A DNA stretch of 64,000 nucleotides from Sapria himalayana (Eukaryota > Streptophyta > Magnoliopsida > Malpighiales > Rafflesiaceae): assembly GCA_029783825.1 (NCBI GenBank), contig JAREIK010003422.1, positions 343,459 to 407,458 of the forward strand, in the 5' to 3' direction. Positions 1-13,802 of the stretch are shown here, one piece after another. Numbering within the stretch: the first letter of the stretch is position 1; each line of letters begins with the position of its first letter. Under the pieces are notes generated by a model. It was not told where the DNA came from, made no database searches, and saw nothing but the letters and a program-made list of their open reading frames with translations. The translations under genes and the position numbers were made by a program.

Positions 1-963
1 GATCTGACTATCTATCTATCTATCTAACTATCTAATTGTCTTTCTATATATGAATTTATCTATCTATATATCTGTCTAACTAACTAACTAACTATCTATC
101 TATATACCTAATTATCTATCTCTCTATTTGTCTATCTAGATATCTATCTATCTATATAATGATCTATCTAATGATCTATCTAACAATCTATTTTTCTATC
201 TACATGCTTATGTAATTATCTATATATCTACTTATATATGTTTCTGGTTATCTATCTACCTGACTATCTGTCTATATATCTATATGTCAAGATGCCAATA
301 TGTATATCTGTTTATCTATCTATCTTTTTATCTTAATATATATGGATCTATCTATCATTATATCTATCTATCAGTCTATCTATCTATATATCTATCTATC
401 TATCTATTTATCTATCAATTTATCTGTCTATTTATATTACTATTTATCTAACTATCTATTTATATTACTATTTATCTAACTATCTATTTATATATATTTG
501 TATCTATCTTTTTATCTATCTATTTATTTATCTATTTGTTTATATATTTATCTATCTATTTTACTATTTGTATATTTGTATATATGCTTTTTGTAATTCT
601 ATCTATCTATCTATTAATCTATCTATCTGTGTATCAATCAATTTATCTCTCTATCTATCTTTTTATATATATATCTATTTATCTATCTGTCTATCTATCT
701 ATCTATTTGTCTAGTTGTTTATCTATCTATCTATTTATCTATATTTCTATATGTTTATCTATCTATCTATCTATTTGTCTAGTTGTTTATCTATCTATCT
801 ATTTATCTATATTTCTATATGTTTATCTATCTATCCATTTATCTATATTTCTATATGTTTATCTATCTATCTAACTTTTTGTTTATATACCTATATGTCG
901 ATCTATTTATCTTTTAGGGTATCTTCCTATTAACTGTCTAATTGTGTTTTGTCTATCTATCTA
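1..963 (+). repeat. Degenerate (TATC)n tetranucleotide array
   Basis: Almost every position fits a TATC tetramer or a one-base variant (TGTC, TTTC, TATT, AATC). All frames read as low-complexity Tyr/Leu/Ser/Ile peptides because the tetramer translates as YLSI, so the open frames here are not genes. The array runs off the left edge of the window. Confidence 0.95.
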
Positions 964-1140
964 TCTATAAGTTGATAGAAAAATTAACAGATTGATAGAT
1001 AAGTTGATAGATGTATTAAAAGATAGGTAGAAAGTTATATAGATAATAGATAGATAGGTTTATAAATAGATTAATAGATAGATAGATTGATAGACAAATT
1101 TATAGTGATATTAATAGATAGATAAATAACAAATAAATTG
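964..1140 (-). repeat. Short (GATA)n array, opposite strand to its neighbour
   Basis: The tetramer switches from TATC to GATA near 965-975 with almost no spacer, making an inverted-repeat junction that could fold as a hairpin. It fades out near 1140. Confidence 0.9.
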
Positions 1141-1337
1141 ACAAATAGCTAGATATAAATATTAACATACTATTAGACAAAAATACTTTATTTTCCTAAT
1201 AATTTATTCAAATAAGTTTCATTAAATATAAACAACAAAAAAATAAATATGTTATATATATTTATTTAAATAAAGTATTTTAAACGTAAAATTTATTTTA
1301 ATGAAATTTATTTTCCTAATAATATTTATTTAAATAT
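1141..1337. other. AT-rich spacer with a small inverted repeat
   Basis: No gene seen. AATACTTTATTT near 1181 is mirrored by AAATAAAGTATT near 1266, and TTATTTTCCTAATAAT occurs twice (near 1190 and 1310). These could be the border of a small element or of the Q block that follows. Confidence 0.5.
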
Positions 1338-3589
1338 TATTAGGGATTAATCTGAAAATGATATCTTTTTAATTCAAATAAGTTATAGGTAAGTGATAGG
1401 TTGGTTTGTTGAATATCAGTCTTTATAACCGGTTAAAATACTTTGACATCAATTATTGTTCTACTTTTTTAGAGGATATGAAGAATCTAGATGCATTGTG
1501 TTTGTAAAAATTATATAAAATTTTTTTCCGGATATCTAAAATGTCTCGTGATTTGCTGATCTTTACCATGTTTAGTGTATATTAAAATTTATCGTATTTA
1601 TGATTGTGAATATTATTTTAAATAGGAAAATGAAATTACAATCAATATTATTGAAAATTTGTTATGATAGATAGATTAAGATAATACATAGATGAGCATT
1701 CAAAATCAAATTCATACATTACAACAAAATACATATAATGTTGTATATGATACAATTTAAAGTTGTACAGATCATAACAGTTAGATTGAAAAAGATGTTA
1801 TAATTTTTATTATTTTATGACTTAATGATTTGTAATCTTTTTTATGTTTTAGTTTTATTTTGAAAGATAATGTTACCATATTTTATTTTAATAAGTATTA
1901 ATTATAATTTTAAATTAAATAATTTTTAAAATATTTTTTTTAATTCTTAATTTTAAATTTTTTATATACTAGGTATGTATGTATATATTTTGTATTTACA
2001 TTATGTATACATGTATATACACAATAATTTCTGTCTATATACAATGTGTATATGTATATATTCAATATGAGTGTATACACACATTGTATGTACATTCTAT
2101 ATACAATATGTATATATTTTGTATATTGTAATACATAATAATTATATTATGTGTATGTATAGATAACCATAATAATTAACACATCTATATTATGTATAAT
2201 ATATTGATATAATGCTGCCATCATGCTCAGCACTTGCCACCTGCACCCACTGTCCAGGGGACATGGCCCATAGGAGTCTAGGGTACAGAGCCTGGGCACT
2301 TGTATATATTTTATGTAGTGTAGTGCTTATATTGATGGCATGTTCCAAACACTTTTACTTTTGTTCTTGAAAAAAACATCAGGTGTCGTGGGGTAGTTTC
2401 CAACATGTTAGCTGAAATGATGGTGGTGGTGGCGGCATTATCACTTTTATTTCCCCCGCTTTCATATCATGTTCAATAAAATAAATAGATGCGTTTAGGT
2501 GACTCATTCCTAATGCAACCAAACGTATAAAAGAGACCAAGTACAAAGCCACACAGAAGATGAAATACATGATGAAAATTTATCTTCGAGAGCATTTTAG
2601 ATTTATAAGATAGAAAGCATGTTGTGATTGAATTAGCATCAAGGTCATTAGAGATTGTATTATTTTGTTCTGGCATGTGTTGTTTTTTTATTTTGTATTA
2701 GAAGATAAAAATTCTATTTTTCTGGCCATGTACTCTTCTGATTTTCACTGGGTGACTTTTTTTATTTTCTATTTGTCAATTAGTTTTCGTAAAGTCTGAA
2801 GCCGGTGCAATTTGTTAATGATACTAGGTTTCTACTTACCATGCAGAGTTGGATGTTCTGGCAGTGCAATACTGGGCCTCATGTGCTATCTCTTGTGGTG
2901 TGCTTATCTTTATTTTCAGTTATGTGGTGCATGACATGCACTGTATATGTACAAATACCGAGTTTATAAGTATGAATATACTTGGTATATACATAGTATA
3001 TAATGAGTATATACGTAGGTATATAATGAGTATGTACATAAGTGGGTGCATATATTTATTTGTAGACATGTATATATTGTCATACATACACGCCCATTCA
3101 CATACACAGACACACACATGCACACATTTGAATATATAATTGCTCGGGCTGGTCTAATCATCATCATGCATTACTTACCGATGCATGTCATAAAAGTCAT
3201 GAATATTAGACCTTTCCCAAACTATGGCATGAAGATATTTCTTATCTAGGCCAGCAAGGCATCCATAGGTTGGTATTAAATATTTTAGTAATTGTGTATA
3301 TATGTAATTATCACATGGTACAAAGCATATGTATGAGGAAATAAGTTTTCTTGCTGTAGGCACAACAATGATTTGGTATAATTGTTCTATGTCATAGGAT
3401 GATGATAATGATGCTCATGTAGTCTCTTTCAATTTTATTATATCTCAAAAAACTATATTCAATTGGGAGGAAAAATGTATCATTACCTAATTTTTATAGG
3501 CCACGAGTGCCAAGAGGAATATTAGGTCTTGTTTAGGGAGAAGTAGCTCGCTGCCACGTCAAAAACTTGCTCAATCTCAAAACGAGGCG

Positions 3590-3970
3590 TTGGTAGGGAA
3601 ATTCATCAGTCGAGCATCATCGCCATTCCCACTTTTATTATCAGTGGTAGCTAGTGGCAGCTACAGGCAGCAGCTAGCGGCAGCACCTGCTATGGTAATG
3701 GCAGTAGCCACTATGCCAGCACCTGCTGCGGTAGTGGCAGTAGCCACTACGGCAGCAGTAGCAACAGCGGCAGTAGTGGTAGCAGTGGTAGTAGCGGCAG
3801 TAGCCGCAACAATAATAGCAGGAGCAACAATAGTGGTGCCGGTAAGAGCAGCAGTAGTGGCATTGGAACCAACAACGGCAGCAATGGCAGCAGCAGTAGG
3901 GGTGACAGTAGTAGCAGTAGCAGGAGTAGTAGTAGCAGCTGCGGTGGCGACAGCAACAGCAGCAATAAAT
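3590..3970 (+). repeat. Compound GNN trinucleotide island (GCA/GTA/GGC)
   Basis: About 380 bp made almost only of GCA, GTA, GCG and GGC triplets inside very AT-rich DNA. It translates to poly-Ala/Val in one frame and poly-Gly/Ser in another. Matching islands lie at about 16430-16715 and 44396-44710, with a shorter inverted one at 21388-21455. I treat it as a complex microsatellite and not as a gene. Confidence 0.85.
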
Positions 3971-3974
3971 GCTA

Positions 3975-4160
3975 TATATACGAATGTATATACACACATA
4001 TTACTATAGTATTTGTACATATAATGATATAGCATTATATGTACATATATACTGAGTATATACGTACTCAGTATATATGTACATAAAATACTACAGTAAT
4101 ATATGATAATATACATTACAGTATATATAAACATATATACTACAGTATTATATATTTATC
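3975..4160 (+). repeat. Palindromic ATAC repeat cluster
   Basis: Successive short imperfect palindromes of the type TATACTGAGTATA and TATACTACAGTATA are separated by smaller palindromes such as TACGTA and TGTACA. Homologous clusters directly follow the GNN islands at 16740-16890 and 44740-44900. Confidence 0.8.
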
Positions 4161-4987
4161 AAAACATAACTTTTTTTTTTGTTTTTTTTTGATTTTATTC
4201 ACTTATTTAAATTTCGTACTGATATGGTACCTCATTGTTCTCGATATAATGTTTGTATACGCGAGGGATTATTTTTACTAGAAATGATGCACAGTGACTC
4301 GAACAGCTTTGTAGCAGCTGAAAGATGGTGATCAGAGGAGTTGAGGATGATAAAACAACGTCAATGCATAGATATATTATACTTTATGCACTATTGGTAG
4401 ATACATTGATGAATAAGATATAATAAAATTTTGTTATGTAATTGTTTTAAATATGTAAGACAAGGATTGCTTAGATTATAGTTATTCAAAATTATTATTC
4501 TAATAATTTATTCATCATTTTGTCCTGCATATTAGCATGGTGGAGTGCTCATTTTTTCTATGTTCAAGATTCCTATTTATTTGTTCATGGTTACTGCTAC
4601 AAATGATCAGTCTCTATTTCATCTGTTAGTTCTTTTGTTCGCTTGTCAACTCAGTCATGGCGGTGCAGAGGAACCCCCATATAACCCTTAGGACTGATAG
4701 AGAGTTCAGGTTACGAGAAGGCAATATGTGAACTTTGATGCCCCAAGCCTAGCTTGTGGCTCATCTTCCAGGTTTTTCTCTATGATTCTTTAGAGATATT
4801 TTCCAAAATTTAAATAATCTTCGTATTTCTTATTTATGTTGATAGCTAAGTTATGTTGTAGTTTTGTGAAGTATAAATGGGATAATACTAATTTGTTGTA
4901 GTTTTTTGTCATTTGAGGCTATGTGATTATATATACGTACATATAATACTGTAGTATATATTTACATATATACTGTAGTATATAGAA

Positions 4988-7430
4988 AACTTTTAAAAAA
5001 TATAATTAATACAAAATTTGAAAATTTTGAAATATAAAAAAAATATAAATTTTTTCATTAAAGTTAAAAAAAATAAATTAATATTTAAAAATAAATACAT
5101 ATATGTTTGCCCCTATTAAAATTTATAAAAATTAAATAATTGAGTAATAATTTTTCTATTAACTTTTAACATTTGGTCTTTATTAAAATAATTAATATAA
5201 CTTTTTAAAATTATCTCATCACTTTACGTAATTTTTTGAATTTTAAAAATATAATGATATCAAATAATATGAAATTTTATGCCTTTAAAATTATTACATA
5301 TTATCTTCATAAAAATTAATATGATGAATTCTTAAAAAATTATAACCATAAAATATAAATTTTTATATATTTTTTAACATTAAGAGTATTTTATAACTCT
5401 TAGGAGAGTGGATAGAAGACAAATCATCTTTTCATGTATGCCTTATTATATCAAGTTTCTTAATTTTATAGCTATTTGATAATTTTTTTATAAGGCTAAA
5501 CATATATATATATATTAAATTGTTTATATATTTATTGTTTAATTAATATTATAATAAAAAATTGTATGGTGTATATTTTTTATCTGTACCTTATTACACA
5601 CACATTAATTTAGTTGGAAAAATTTTGATAATAAAGAAAATAATTGAGTCTTTTTGTATTTTATATATATATATATTTATTTATTTATTTATTTATTTTA
5701 TATTATTTATTTAATGTTTTTTTAATTAAAAATATAAATATTTTAGAAATATATATAATTTGTTATTTAATGTTTATTTTGTCGAGACTAAGTCCTCCAT
5801 TTTCTCCTAACATTTTAAAAAGAATAAGCGACACAATTACTCAACAGTCCTCCAATCTTCTCTCAACATCGACGCAACATAAACATATTCGAATTAAGCG
5901 ATAATTTGTTATTGATTTGAGGTACATTTTCTACCCTAATTTTTCATCGATTATCTTAATGCATATTGATTATGTTAATTTTTTTTCTGAAATTCTTCTT
6001 CTATAATCGTATACATTAATTTAATAATACTTATTTTGATGCATACCTAATGAATTTTTGTTGTGTTGGGCAGTAGGTATTCTAATATAAACTTAAATTA
6101 ATTATACTTTTTTTAATACATATTCTGTTAATTTAATTATACATTTTTTAATACATATTCTGTTAATTTAATTATACTCTTTTTTAAATACATGTTCTGT
6201 TAATTTAATTATAATTGGATTGCATATATAAACTTAATTGTATATAACACAAATTGGGTGTTTTGTGTTGGGCAGTGTGTATATAAATATATAAGTGTAT
6301 TTTATTATATTTATAACTATAAAAATAGTTTACATAAACATAACTATATATAAATATAATAACATATATATATATATCATAATTTTATATGTGATACATT
6401 CAATATACATGTCGTGTATTTCAGATATAATTAGTATTATACATATAACATCATATACATATTTTGCACAAATAAAGATAAATTGACTTTATGAAAGGAT
6501 TTTAATAATGTATATTTGAAATTTGTAAGTCATCATTATGAAATACACATCTAATAAATTTGCATTAAGAAAATATTTATTATTCCATAATGCCTTGCCT
6601 ACCCAATAAGTATAATTAAATTAATATTTGTAAACTATATTTTAAACATGATTTATGTATAGGGAAAACCATACACTCTTATAAAAATATAAGAGTGTGT
6701 TTAATATCTGTAAATTTAAAGTATAGTCACTTTAATATATGTTAATGTCAAATTTATATTTGTAAATATTTATTGATCGGTTTTCAATTAGTTCGAATAA
6801 AAATGTAATAGGCTTTATGTATACTGATACTAATTTACAGGACATTTAAATACATGTATATATTTGACTTTATTTTAATTACTATGTTTAATTAAAAGTC
6901 ACATAGGCTCCATTATAAATACCCTAGCATTGACTAACAATATGATTCATACTGGATTAAAATATCTAAGATATCTAGCTCATCTGACATACATTATTTC
7001 TTACATGAATTTATGCCGATGACTTTTTGATGCGTTTGAGAAGATCCACCTATATAGATGAGTAGCTCTCACATATTTTATCACATCTATAGCCATCAAC
7101 TCATAAATTGTATACCCATGGACTTGATATTGTTTACTTATTGTAAGCTAACCATAGAATTATTTACTTGAGTAAAGACTAGAAACTATTTACTTATTGT
7201 ACGCTTAGATAATGAAGAAACTTTGATAATTAATCCAAATAATCAATATCTATGAAATGATAATCCATATTTATAGAGTTAAATTTATTACTTGTAAACT
7301 CATATACTTGTGATACATTTTACCATGCTATAAAATAACTAACACTTGCATTGTTTTTTGTAGTTTCTTGTCTCTCTATAATTTCAATACTTAATGGTCT
7401 TTGAGCTATTATAATTACAATGATTCTTAG
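4988..7430. other. AT-rich left part of block R, no gene seen
   Basis: About 2.4 kb of AT-rich sequence, closely matched at 53815-56280. A less AT-rich stretch at 5780-5960 and two copies of TTGTGTTGGGCAGT (near 6060 and 6265) are conserved between copies and may be leftovers of a captured transcript; I do not recognise one. Small tracts include (TTAT)n at 5677-5699. Confidence 0.5.
6910..6935 (+). promoter_or_regulatory. Candidate TATA box (TATAAATACCCTAG)
   Basis: TATAAATACC followed by CTAGCATTGAC fits a plant TATA element and is kept in the block R copy at about 55757. No transcript start or open reading frame downstream supports it, and AT-rich DNA produces such motifs by chance. Confidence 0.2.
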
Positions 7431-7880
7431 ATTTAGACCTATTGGTTTTGATTTTCTTTGACATTTTCTCTTGGTTGAATTTCTTTCAATTAACTTTGTA
7501 TATAATTCTAAAATGGTTGATGTTTCACTTGTCTTTCACTGTTGAATCTCCTTGTTGAGAATTAGATCTTGAACATAATTAAATTTCAAATTATTAGTTC
7601 TTGATGAACTATGAGCAACTATAATTCTAATATAATTTTTTTTGATAGAGAACACAAAAGTATCAATGCACATACTTCATCATTGACTTCAATTCCAAAC
7701 AAACATAATTGGGTTGTGATAGTGTTGACTTTATTGAGTTGTTGGGTCACTAATGTGCTTTCTGTCAACATCAGATTGAAAAAACAACTCATCATGTGCA
7801 CTTTTTTAGCATCAATTAGTTTTTCGTATATAATAGCAAGAGCCATTAAGCCTTACTATGCTCTTCTCAATTTTTATATT
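7430..7880 (-). pseudogene. Ty1/copia gag fragment (UBN2-type), block R copy 1
   Basis: Minus-strand translation gives a gag-like peptide including LVTQQLNKVNTITTQL and FGIEVNDEV followed by ALILLCSLS. This matches the plant copia gag pattern in which a helical SVSEHINEF-like stretch precedes LLLSLP. Further downstream on the minus strand, NYVQDLILNKEI resembles the VRDLILSEEIRR segment before the gag zinc knuckle. The knuckle itself is not recognisable and stops interrupt the frame. Gag normally packages retrotransposon RNA into virus-like particles in the cytoplasm; this fragment cannot. Homologous fragments lie at 37540-38130 (+) and 56280-56720 (-). No LTRs or pol flank it. Confidence 0.75.
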
Positions 7881-8339
7881 GAAAGTAAGTTTGTAAGATA
7901 TCATATTTCAGATGAATTCAAGTGCTAGTATGTGCTCTTCTTTCTTCGTACACTCTATCATCTTCCTCAAAAGGGGTTGATCTAGATTTTTCAAGAATAT
8001 ATAATCCTTCATCTATATTTTCAAGAATCCAAATTTCATTCTATAGATTTTTTTTTATTTTCACTTTTGCTTCAAATGCAGTCATTACTATCTACAAAAT
8101 ATAAATTCTTCTAGACAATTCTTGCAAAACACTGTGTATGACAATTGAGAACACCTCTTTTAACATGCAGATATTGCTTACAAATTTTTTACTATTTATT
8201 CAATTCATTATTATCATCAATAGTAACATCGCCCAAAGGTGCTTCGTAATGCACAACCTAAACCTATAATACCAATTGTTGATAATAACTTGATTTCCTA
8301 TTTGTTAGATAGAGATTTAGATAAACTAACAAATATAAA

Positions 8340-10250
8340 GGTAATAAGATCGGATGAGTGATAGATATATAGATAGATATATAAATAAATAAATAAATAA
8401 ATAAATATATATATATATAGAGAATTATTGACAAATAGGCCGATAAATAGAAAGGTAGTTAGATAGTTTGAGAGATAAAAAAATAGAAAGAAGATATATA
8501 AATTAATTGATACATATAATAGTTAGATAGTTACATAGATATATAGATTGACATATAAATATTTTGACATAAAATAGATAGATAGAAGGATAAACAGATA
8601 GACAAATATATAGATAAACATATAGATAGATACATAGATATACAAATAGACAGATTGATTGATTGATAGTCAGATTTATAGATAGACTAATAGGCTGATA
8701 AACTGATAGACTAATATATTGATAGAGAGGCAAATAGATATATAGAAAGACAGATAAAGAGATATATAAATAAATAATTAGAATGACAAATAGATGGATA
8801 GATAGGTAGGTAGGTAGAGAGCTATATAGATAGATAGATAGATATAAATATAGATTGATAGATGGATATATTATAGATATACAGATAGATAGATTAATTG
8901 ATTGATAGATAGATAGATAAATAGATAGATATAAAGATAAATAGATAGATAGACATTTAGAAAGGTATATAGATAGAGACATAAATAGCATGATATATAG
9001 ACAGATAGATAGATATATTATTTGACAGATAGATAGATAAATAGATATAAACATAGATTGATAGATAGATAGATATACAGACAGATAGATAGAAAGTTAG
9101 ATAGACAGATATATAGATATATAGATAGACATATAGATAATTGATTGATAGATAGATTTATATATAGATTGATATACAAATTTATTGACAGATTGATCGA
9201 CAAATTGATAGAGAGATTGATAGACTATTTGATAGACAGATTGATAGACATAATGATAGTCATAGTGATAGATAGATATATAGACAGACAAACACATAGA
9301 AAGATAGATACATACATACAAAGATAAGATAAATAGATAGATAAACTGACATATTGATTGATTGATATTTAGATAGAAAGATAATTATACAGATAGATAG
9401 ACAGAGAGATAGATAGATAGATAAGGAAACATACATAAAGATAAATAGATAGTTAGATAAACAAATATATAAACAAATTAATAGATAGATATATAAATAG
9501 ACAAATAGATAGACATATAGTTAGAATGATAGATAGACGCATAGATATATATATATATATATATATTGATTGATTGATTGATTGACATTTAGATATATAG
9601 AAAGAAAAATAGATAGATAGAAAGATTGATAGATAAAGACATGGTAAAAAATTTGATAGATATATAGATAGATAGATAGATAGATAGATAAATAAATAAA
9701 TTGATAGATATATAGACAAATATATAGATAGATAGATTGATTCAGAGATATATATACACATATAGATAAAGAGATAGATAGATAGATATTTAGATAAGTA
9801 GATAAATAGATAGAGCTAGACAGATAAATAGATATATAGATATATTGATATGTAGATATATTGATAGATAACTAGATAGATATATAAATAGAAAGATTGA
9901 CAGAATGGTAGACATATTGATAGACAGGTTAATAGACATTATAATAGATAGATTAAAAGATTGATTGATATATAGATTTAAATAAAGATTAATAGAGAAA
10001 TTGATAGTGAGAATAATAGATAGATTGAAAGACAGATTAAATGATAGATATATAGATAGATACATAGATAAATAGATAAAAATATATATAGACAGATTAG
10101 ATAGACAGATATATAGATAGATTATTATATAGCTATATAGAAAGATAGATATACATATAGATAGAAAGATAGATAGATAGATAGATAGATCGATAGATTC
10201 CTAGATAGATAGATAAATAGATAGAAAAATAGATAGATAGATATTTATTT
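8340..10250 (-). repeat. Degenerate (GATA)n array in block R copy 1
   Basis: About 1.9 kb of GATA tetramers with variants. Interruptions are shared with the inverted copy at 35060-37120; for instance GACATGGTAAAAAA near 9638 corresponds to TTTTTTACCATGTC near 35677. GACATAAAATAG near 8567 recurs near 57384. The array therefore travelled with block R and was not expanded independently in each copy. All open frames are low-complexity shadows. Confidence 0.92.
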
Positions 10251-11161
<911 letters not shown>

Positions 11162-11425
11162 ATAATTTTAGCATGATGAGACAATCTTTGTTGACATATT
11201 TGGATGTAGACGTAATCTTTGCCTATTTTGCTTGATTTTTGTTGTATTATGTGGATGACAGCATCTATTTCTAGGAGTCTCAAATTGTATTTATATTTAT
11301 ATATTGAATGCATGAAATACAAGATCACATTTACTTTGTTTTGATCTGTTGTATGCTGAAATTATTTGTTTTCTGTTTTGTGTCTTTTTTCCATTGGATC
11401 CCATAGGTATGAGAACATATAACTA
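11162..11425 (+). other. 3' UTR-like tail of the ARF retrocopy
   Basis: Balanced-composition sequence continues after the ARF stop codon to about 11420 and is conserved in the inverted copy (33890-34142). It is followed by AT-rich arrays and no clear poly-A tract, so the exact retrocopy end is unclear. Confidence 0.5.
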
Positions 11426-11429
11426 TAAA

Positions 11430-12420
11430 TAATTGTCTTTGACTATATGTATAACTATAAAATATTATATATTATTATATTTAAAAATATAATAAACAAA
11501 ATATATTTAATATACATTTTTATATATTAGTATATAAAAGTGTATTTTACCATATATATACATATAGATAACTATATGTATACATATCGAAAATTACATA
11601 AAAATATATATATACCTACATGTATAAATATAAGTATTACTATATGTGTAACTATATGTATAACCACATATAACTATATTTATAATTACATGTGTAATAA
11701 CATACAACATTATTTTAACTATATGTGTATAACTATATATAAATATTTGTATAACTATATATAAATACTTTTATAACTATATAACACTTTATATAATTAA
11801 ATATAACTATATTTGTAACTATGTATACATATATGTAAATTTATATATTTGTTTATAACTCTTTATATTTATGTATAACTATTGTATGAATATATGTATA
11901 TATAACTATATGTTTAACTATATAAAAATATTTACAGCTATATTTACTATATGTATAATAACATATAACTATAGATAATTATATCTTATTATATGTGTAA
12001 CTTTAAAAGCATTATATCTAACTTAATTTAAATATATAATTTACAACTTATATTTAAATTATATTTGTATATATTAGTATATAAAAATGTATTTTATTAT
12101 ATCTATACCTATACATAACTATATCTATAATTATATAAACTTATAAAAATATATATATATACCTACATGTCTAAAAATAAGTTTAACTATATGTGTAACT
12201 ATATGTATAACCACTTGTAACTATATTTATATTTACATGTATAACAAAATACAACATTATGTTTAACTATATGTGTATGATTATATATAAATATTTGTAT
12301 AACTATATAACATTATATAATTAAATATAACTATATTTGTAACTATGTATACATATATGTAAATCTATATATTTGTTTATATCTTTGTATACATTTATGT
12401 ATACCTACTTATAATTACAT
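11430..12420 (+). repeat. AT-rich array of ATAACTATATG-type short repeats
   Basis: Runs of 10-12 bp motifs such as TATAACTATATG and ATGTATAACT with strong dyad character. Related tracts lie at 13500-13800, 31470-31790 and 32890-33880, the last two in inverted orientation within block R copy 2. No coding content. Confidence 0.8.
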
Positions 12421-12423
12421 GTA

Positions 12424-12860
12424 GCTATGGAACAATGCAAAACAGCCTCAGAAATCAGGTATTATTTCGATGATAGCTATCATACACTACTTTCTTTTTC
12501 CTTATAACACTAATGTATGCTGATAAAATATTATTAAAATTTGAAACTTGTAATCATATCACAATGTTCCTATAATAATGAGAGTAATATAAGCTCTAAT
12601 TTATTTAACAATTTACATCCTCAGTTAATTGGGTACACTCTGGAAAGATAAGGAGTTGGTAATGAAATCATACAAATCTCATATGTTTGATGTTGCTTAA
12701 AATAAGGAATTGGAGCTATGGTTCAAAATAAACAGCATCAAAAATCAGGTATGATATTGATGATAGCCTTCAAAAACTGCTTTCATTTTTCTTATTAAAC
12801 TAATGAATGCTGAAAAATGATCATAAAATTTGAAACTCGTAAACATATTAGGTTTGCTAT
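12424..12860 (+). repeat. Direct repeat pair, about 140 bp, in block R
   Basis: GCTATGG at 12424 opens a segment containing AATCAGGTAT, GATGATAGC and TTTGAAACT that recurs from about 12714 with scattered differences. Both members are also present in the inverted block at 32450-32590 and 32740-32885, so the duplication predates the block duplication. No function recognised. Confidence 0.7.
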
Positions 12861-13020
12861 TATGTTTCTTTCAAGGCTAATTTATAAACTTCTATAGACT
12901 ATTATGCATTTATATTTAATATTGCTTCTCATCTAGTTTGTGCTTTGCTTATTCACTTGATATCTACATGAAAACATCCTTTGAGTAGCCAAGTAATTTT
13001 ACACATGGAACTTTATTGAG
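12860..13020. other. Unrecognised balanced-composition stretch in block R
   Basis: A short non-repetitive segment, also found inverted at 32280-32450, with no open frame of interest. Confidence 0.4.
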
Positions 13021-13380
13021 CATATTTGTACATGTACATATATACTGGTATATATGATTAAGTTTTTACCAGTATGTATGTACATACTTGTACATATATA
13101 CTTTGCAATGTAAATGTACATACATGTACATATATACTATAGTGTATATGTATACGCGTATATATTTACATATACACTACAGTGTATATGTACATTTACT
13201 GAGTATATATGTACATATAAATACTTGTACATGTGTACTAGTATATATGTACATATACATATATACCACTATATACATATATACTCCTATATATGTATAT
13301 GCACATTTATATTAGTATATATACACATATATACTACAGTATATATGTACAAATATATTACAATATTATATATTTAAGAC
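13020..13380 (+). repeat. Palindromic ATAC repeat array, block R copy 1
   Basis: Dense imperfect palindromes of the form TATACTACAGTATA, TATACTGGTATATA and TGTACATATATAC. Inverted counterpart at about 31930-32275. Open frames encode low-complexity Tyr/Ile/Thr peptides and are rejected as genes. Confidence 0.8.
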
Positions 13381-13499
13381 ATTTAGATTTGCAAAATCAT
13401 GACATAGAGTTTTTAGTGATGTAAAATTTAGCATGGTTTGTATTAAATCAAAATTTTGCAATGTTTGTAGTAATCTAAAACTTTTCATCTGTTATATCT

Positions 13500-13802
13500 G
13501 CTACTAAACTATATGTGTACACCTATGTATAAATATTTGTATAACTATATAAACTCTATATAATTAAATATAAGTATATTTGTAATTATGTATACATATA
13601 TGTATATATATTTGTAAATCTATATATTTATTTATAACTTTGTATATATTTATATACAACTACATATAACTTCATGTATGAATATATCTATATATAACTA
13701 TATGTTTAACTATATATAACTAATTATAACTATATATACTATAAACATATAAATATAAATAATTGTATCTTACTATATGTATAACTATAAAAACTTTTTA
13801 CA
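13500..13802 (+). repeat. AT-rich TATAACTATATG array at the R/Q border
   Basis: The same short-motif family as at 11430. It ends at TTTAGATTAGGGATTAAT near 13800, where block Q begins; the reverse complement of this border is visible near 31440-31470. Confidence 0.65.

Larger units (their letters stand above)
1338..4985 (+). mobile_element. Block Q, copy 1: CACTA right-interior segment
   Basis: This segment recurs at 13803-16985 in the same orientation, at 21120-23885 inverted, and (from its 3020 equivalent onward) at 43797-45730. The copy at 43797 continues directly into a CACTA terminus at 47703, which identifies Q as the right interior of a CACTA-like element. It contains an AT-rich first half, a GC-rich patch (2215-2300), a GNN island (3590-3970), palindromic ATAC repeats (3975-4160) and a second GC-rich patch (4640-4760). 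Compared with the copy at 13803 it lacks about 250 bp at about 2300. It stops inside an ATAC palindrome array near 4985, where block R begins, so the junction may be recombinational. No intact coding region is seen. Confidence 0.7.

Noticed and set aside
1..1140. Bkm-like GATA satellite implying vertebrate DNA
   Set aside because: The protein remnants are plant-type (copia gag/pol, CACTA, Ac-like hAT, plant-like ARF1 and TFC D). GATA arrays occur in many lineages.
3590..4134. Ala/Val-rich and Ala/Thr-rich open frames over the GNN islands (also 16397-16793 and 44342-44760)
   Set aside because: Both strands and several frames are open at once, as expected for GNN triplets; no conserved start or flanking coding sequence.
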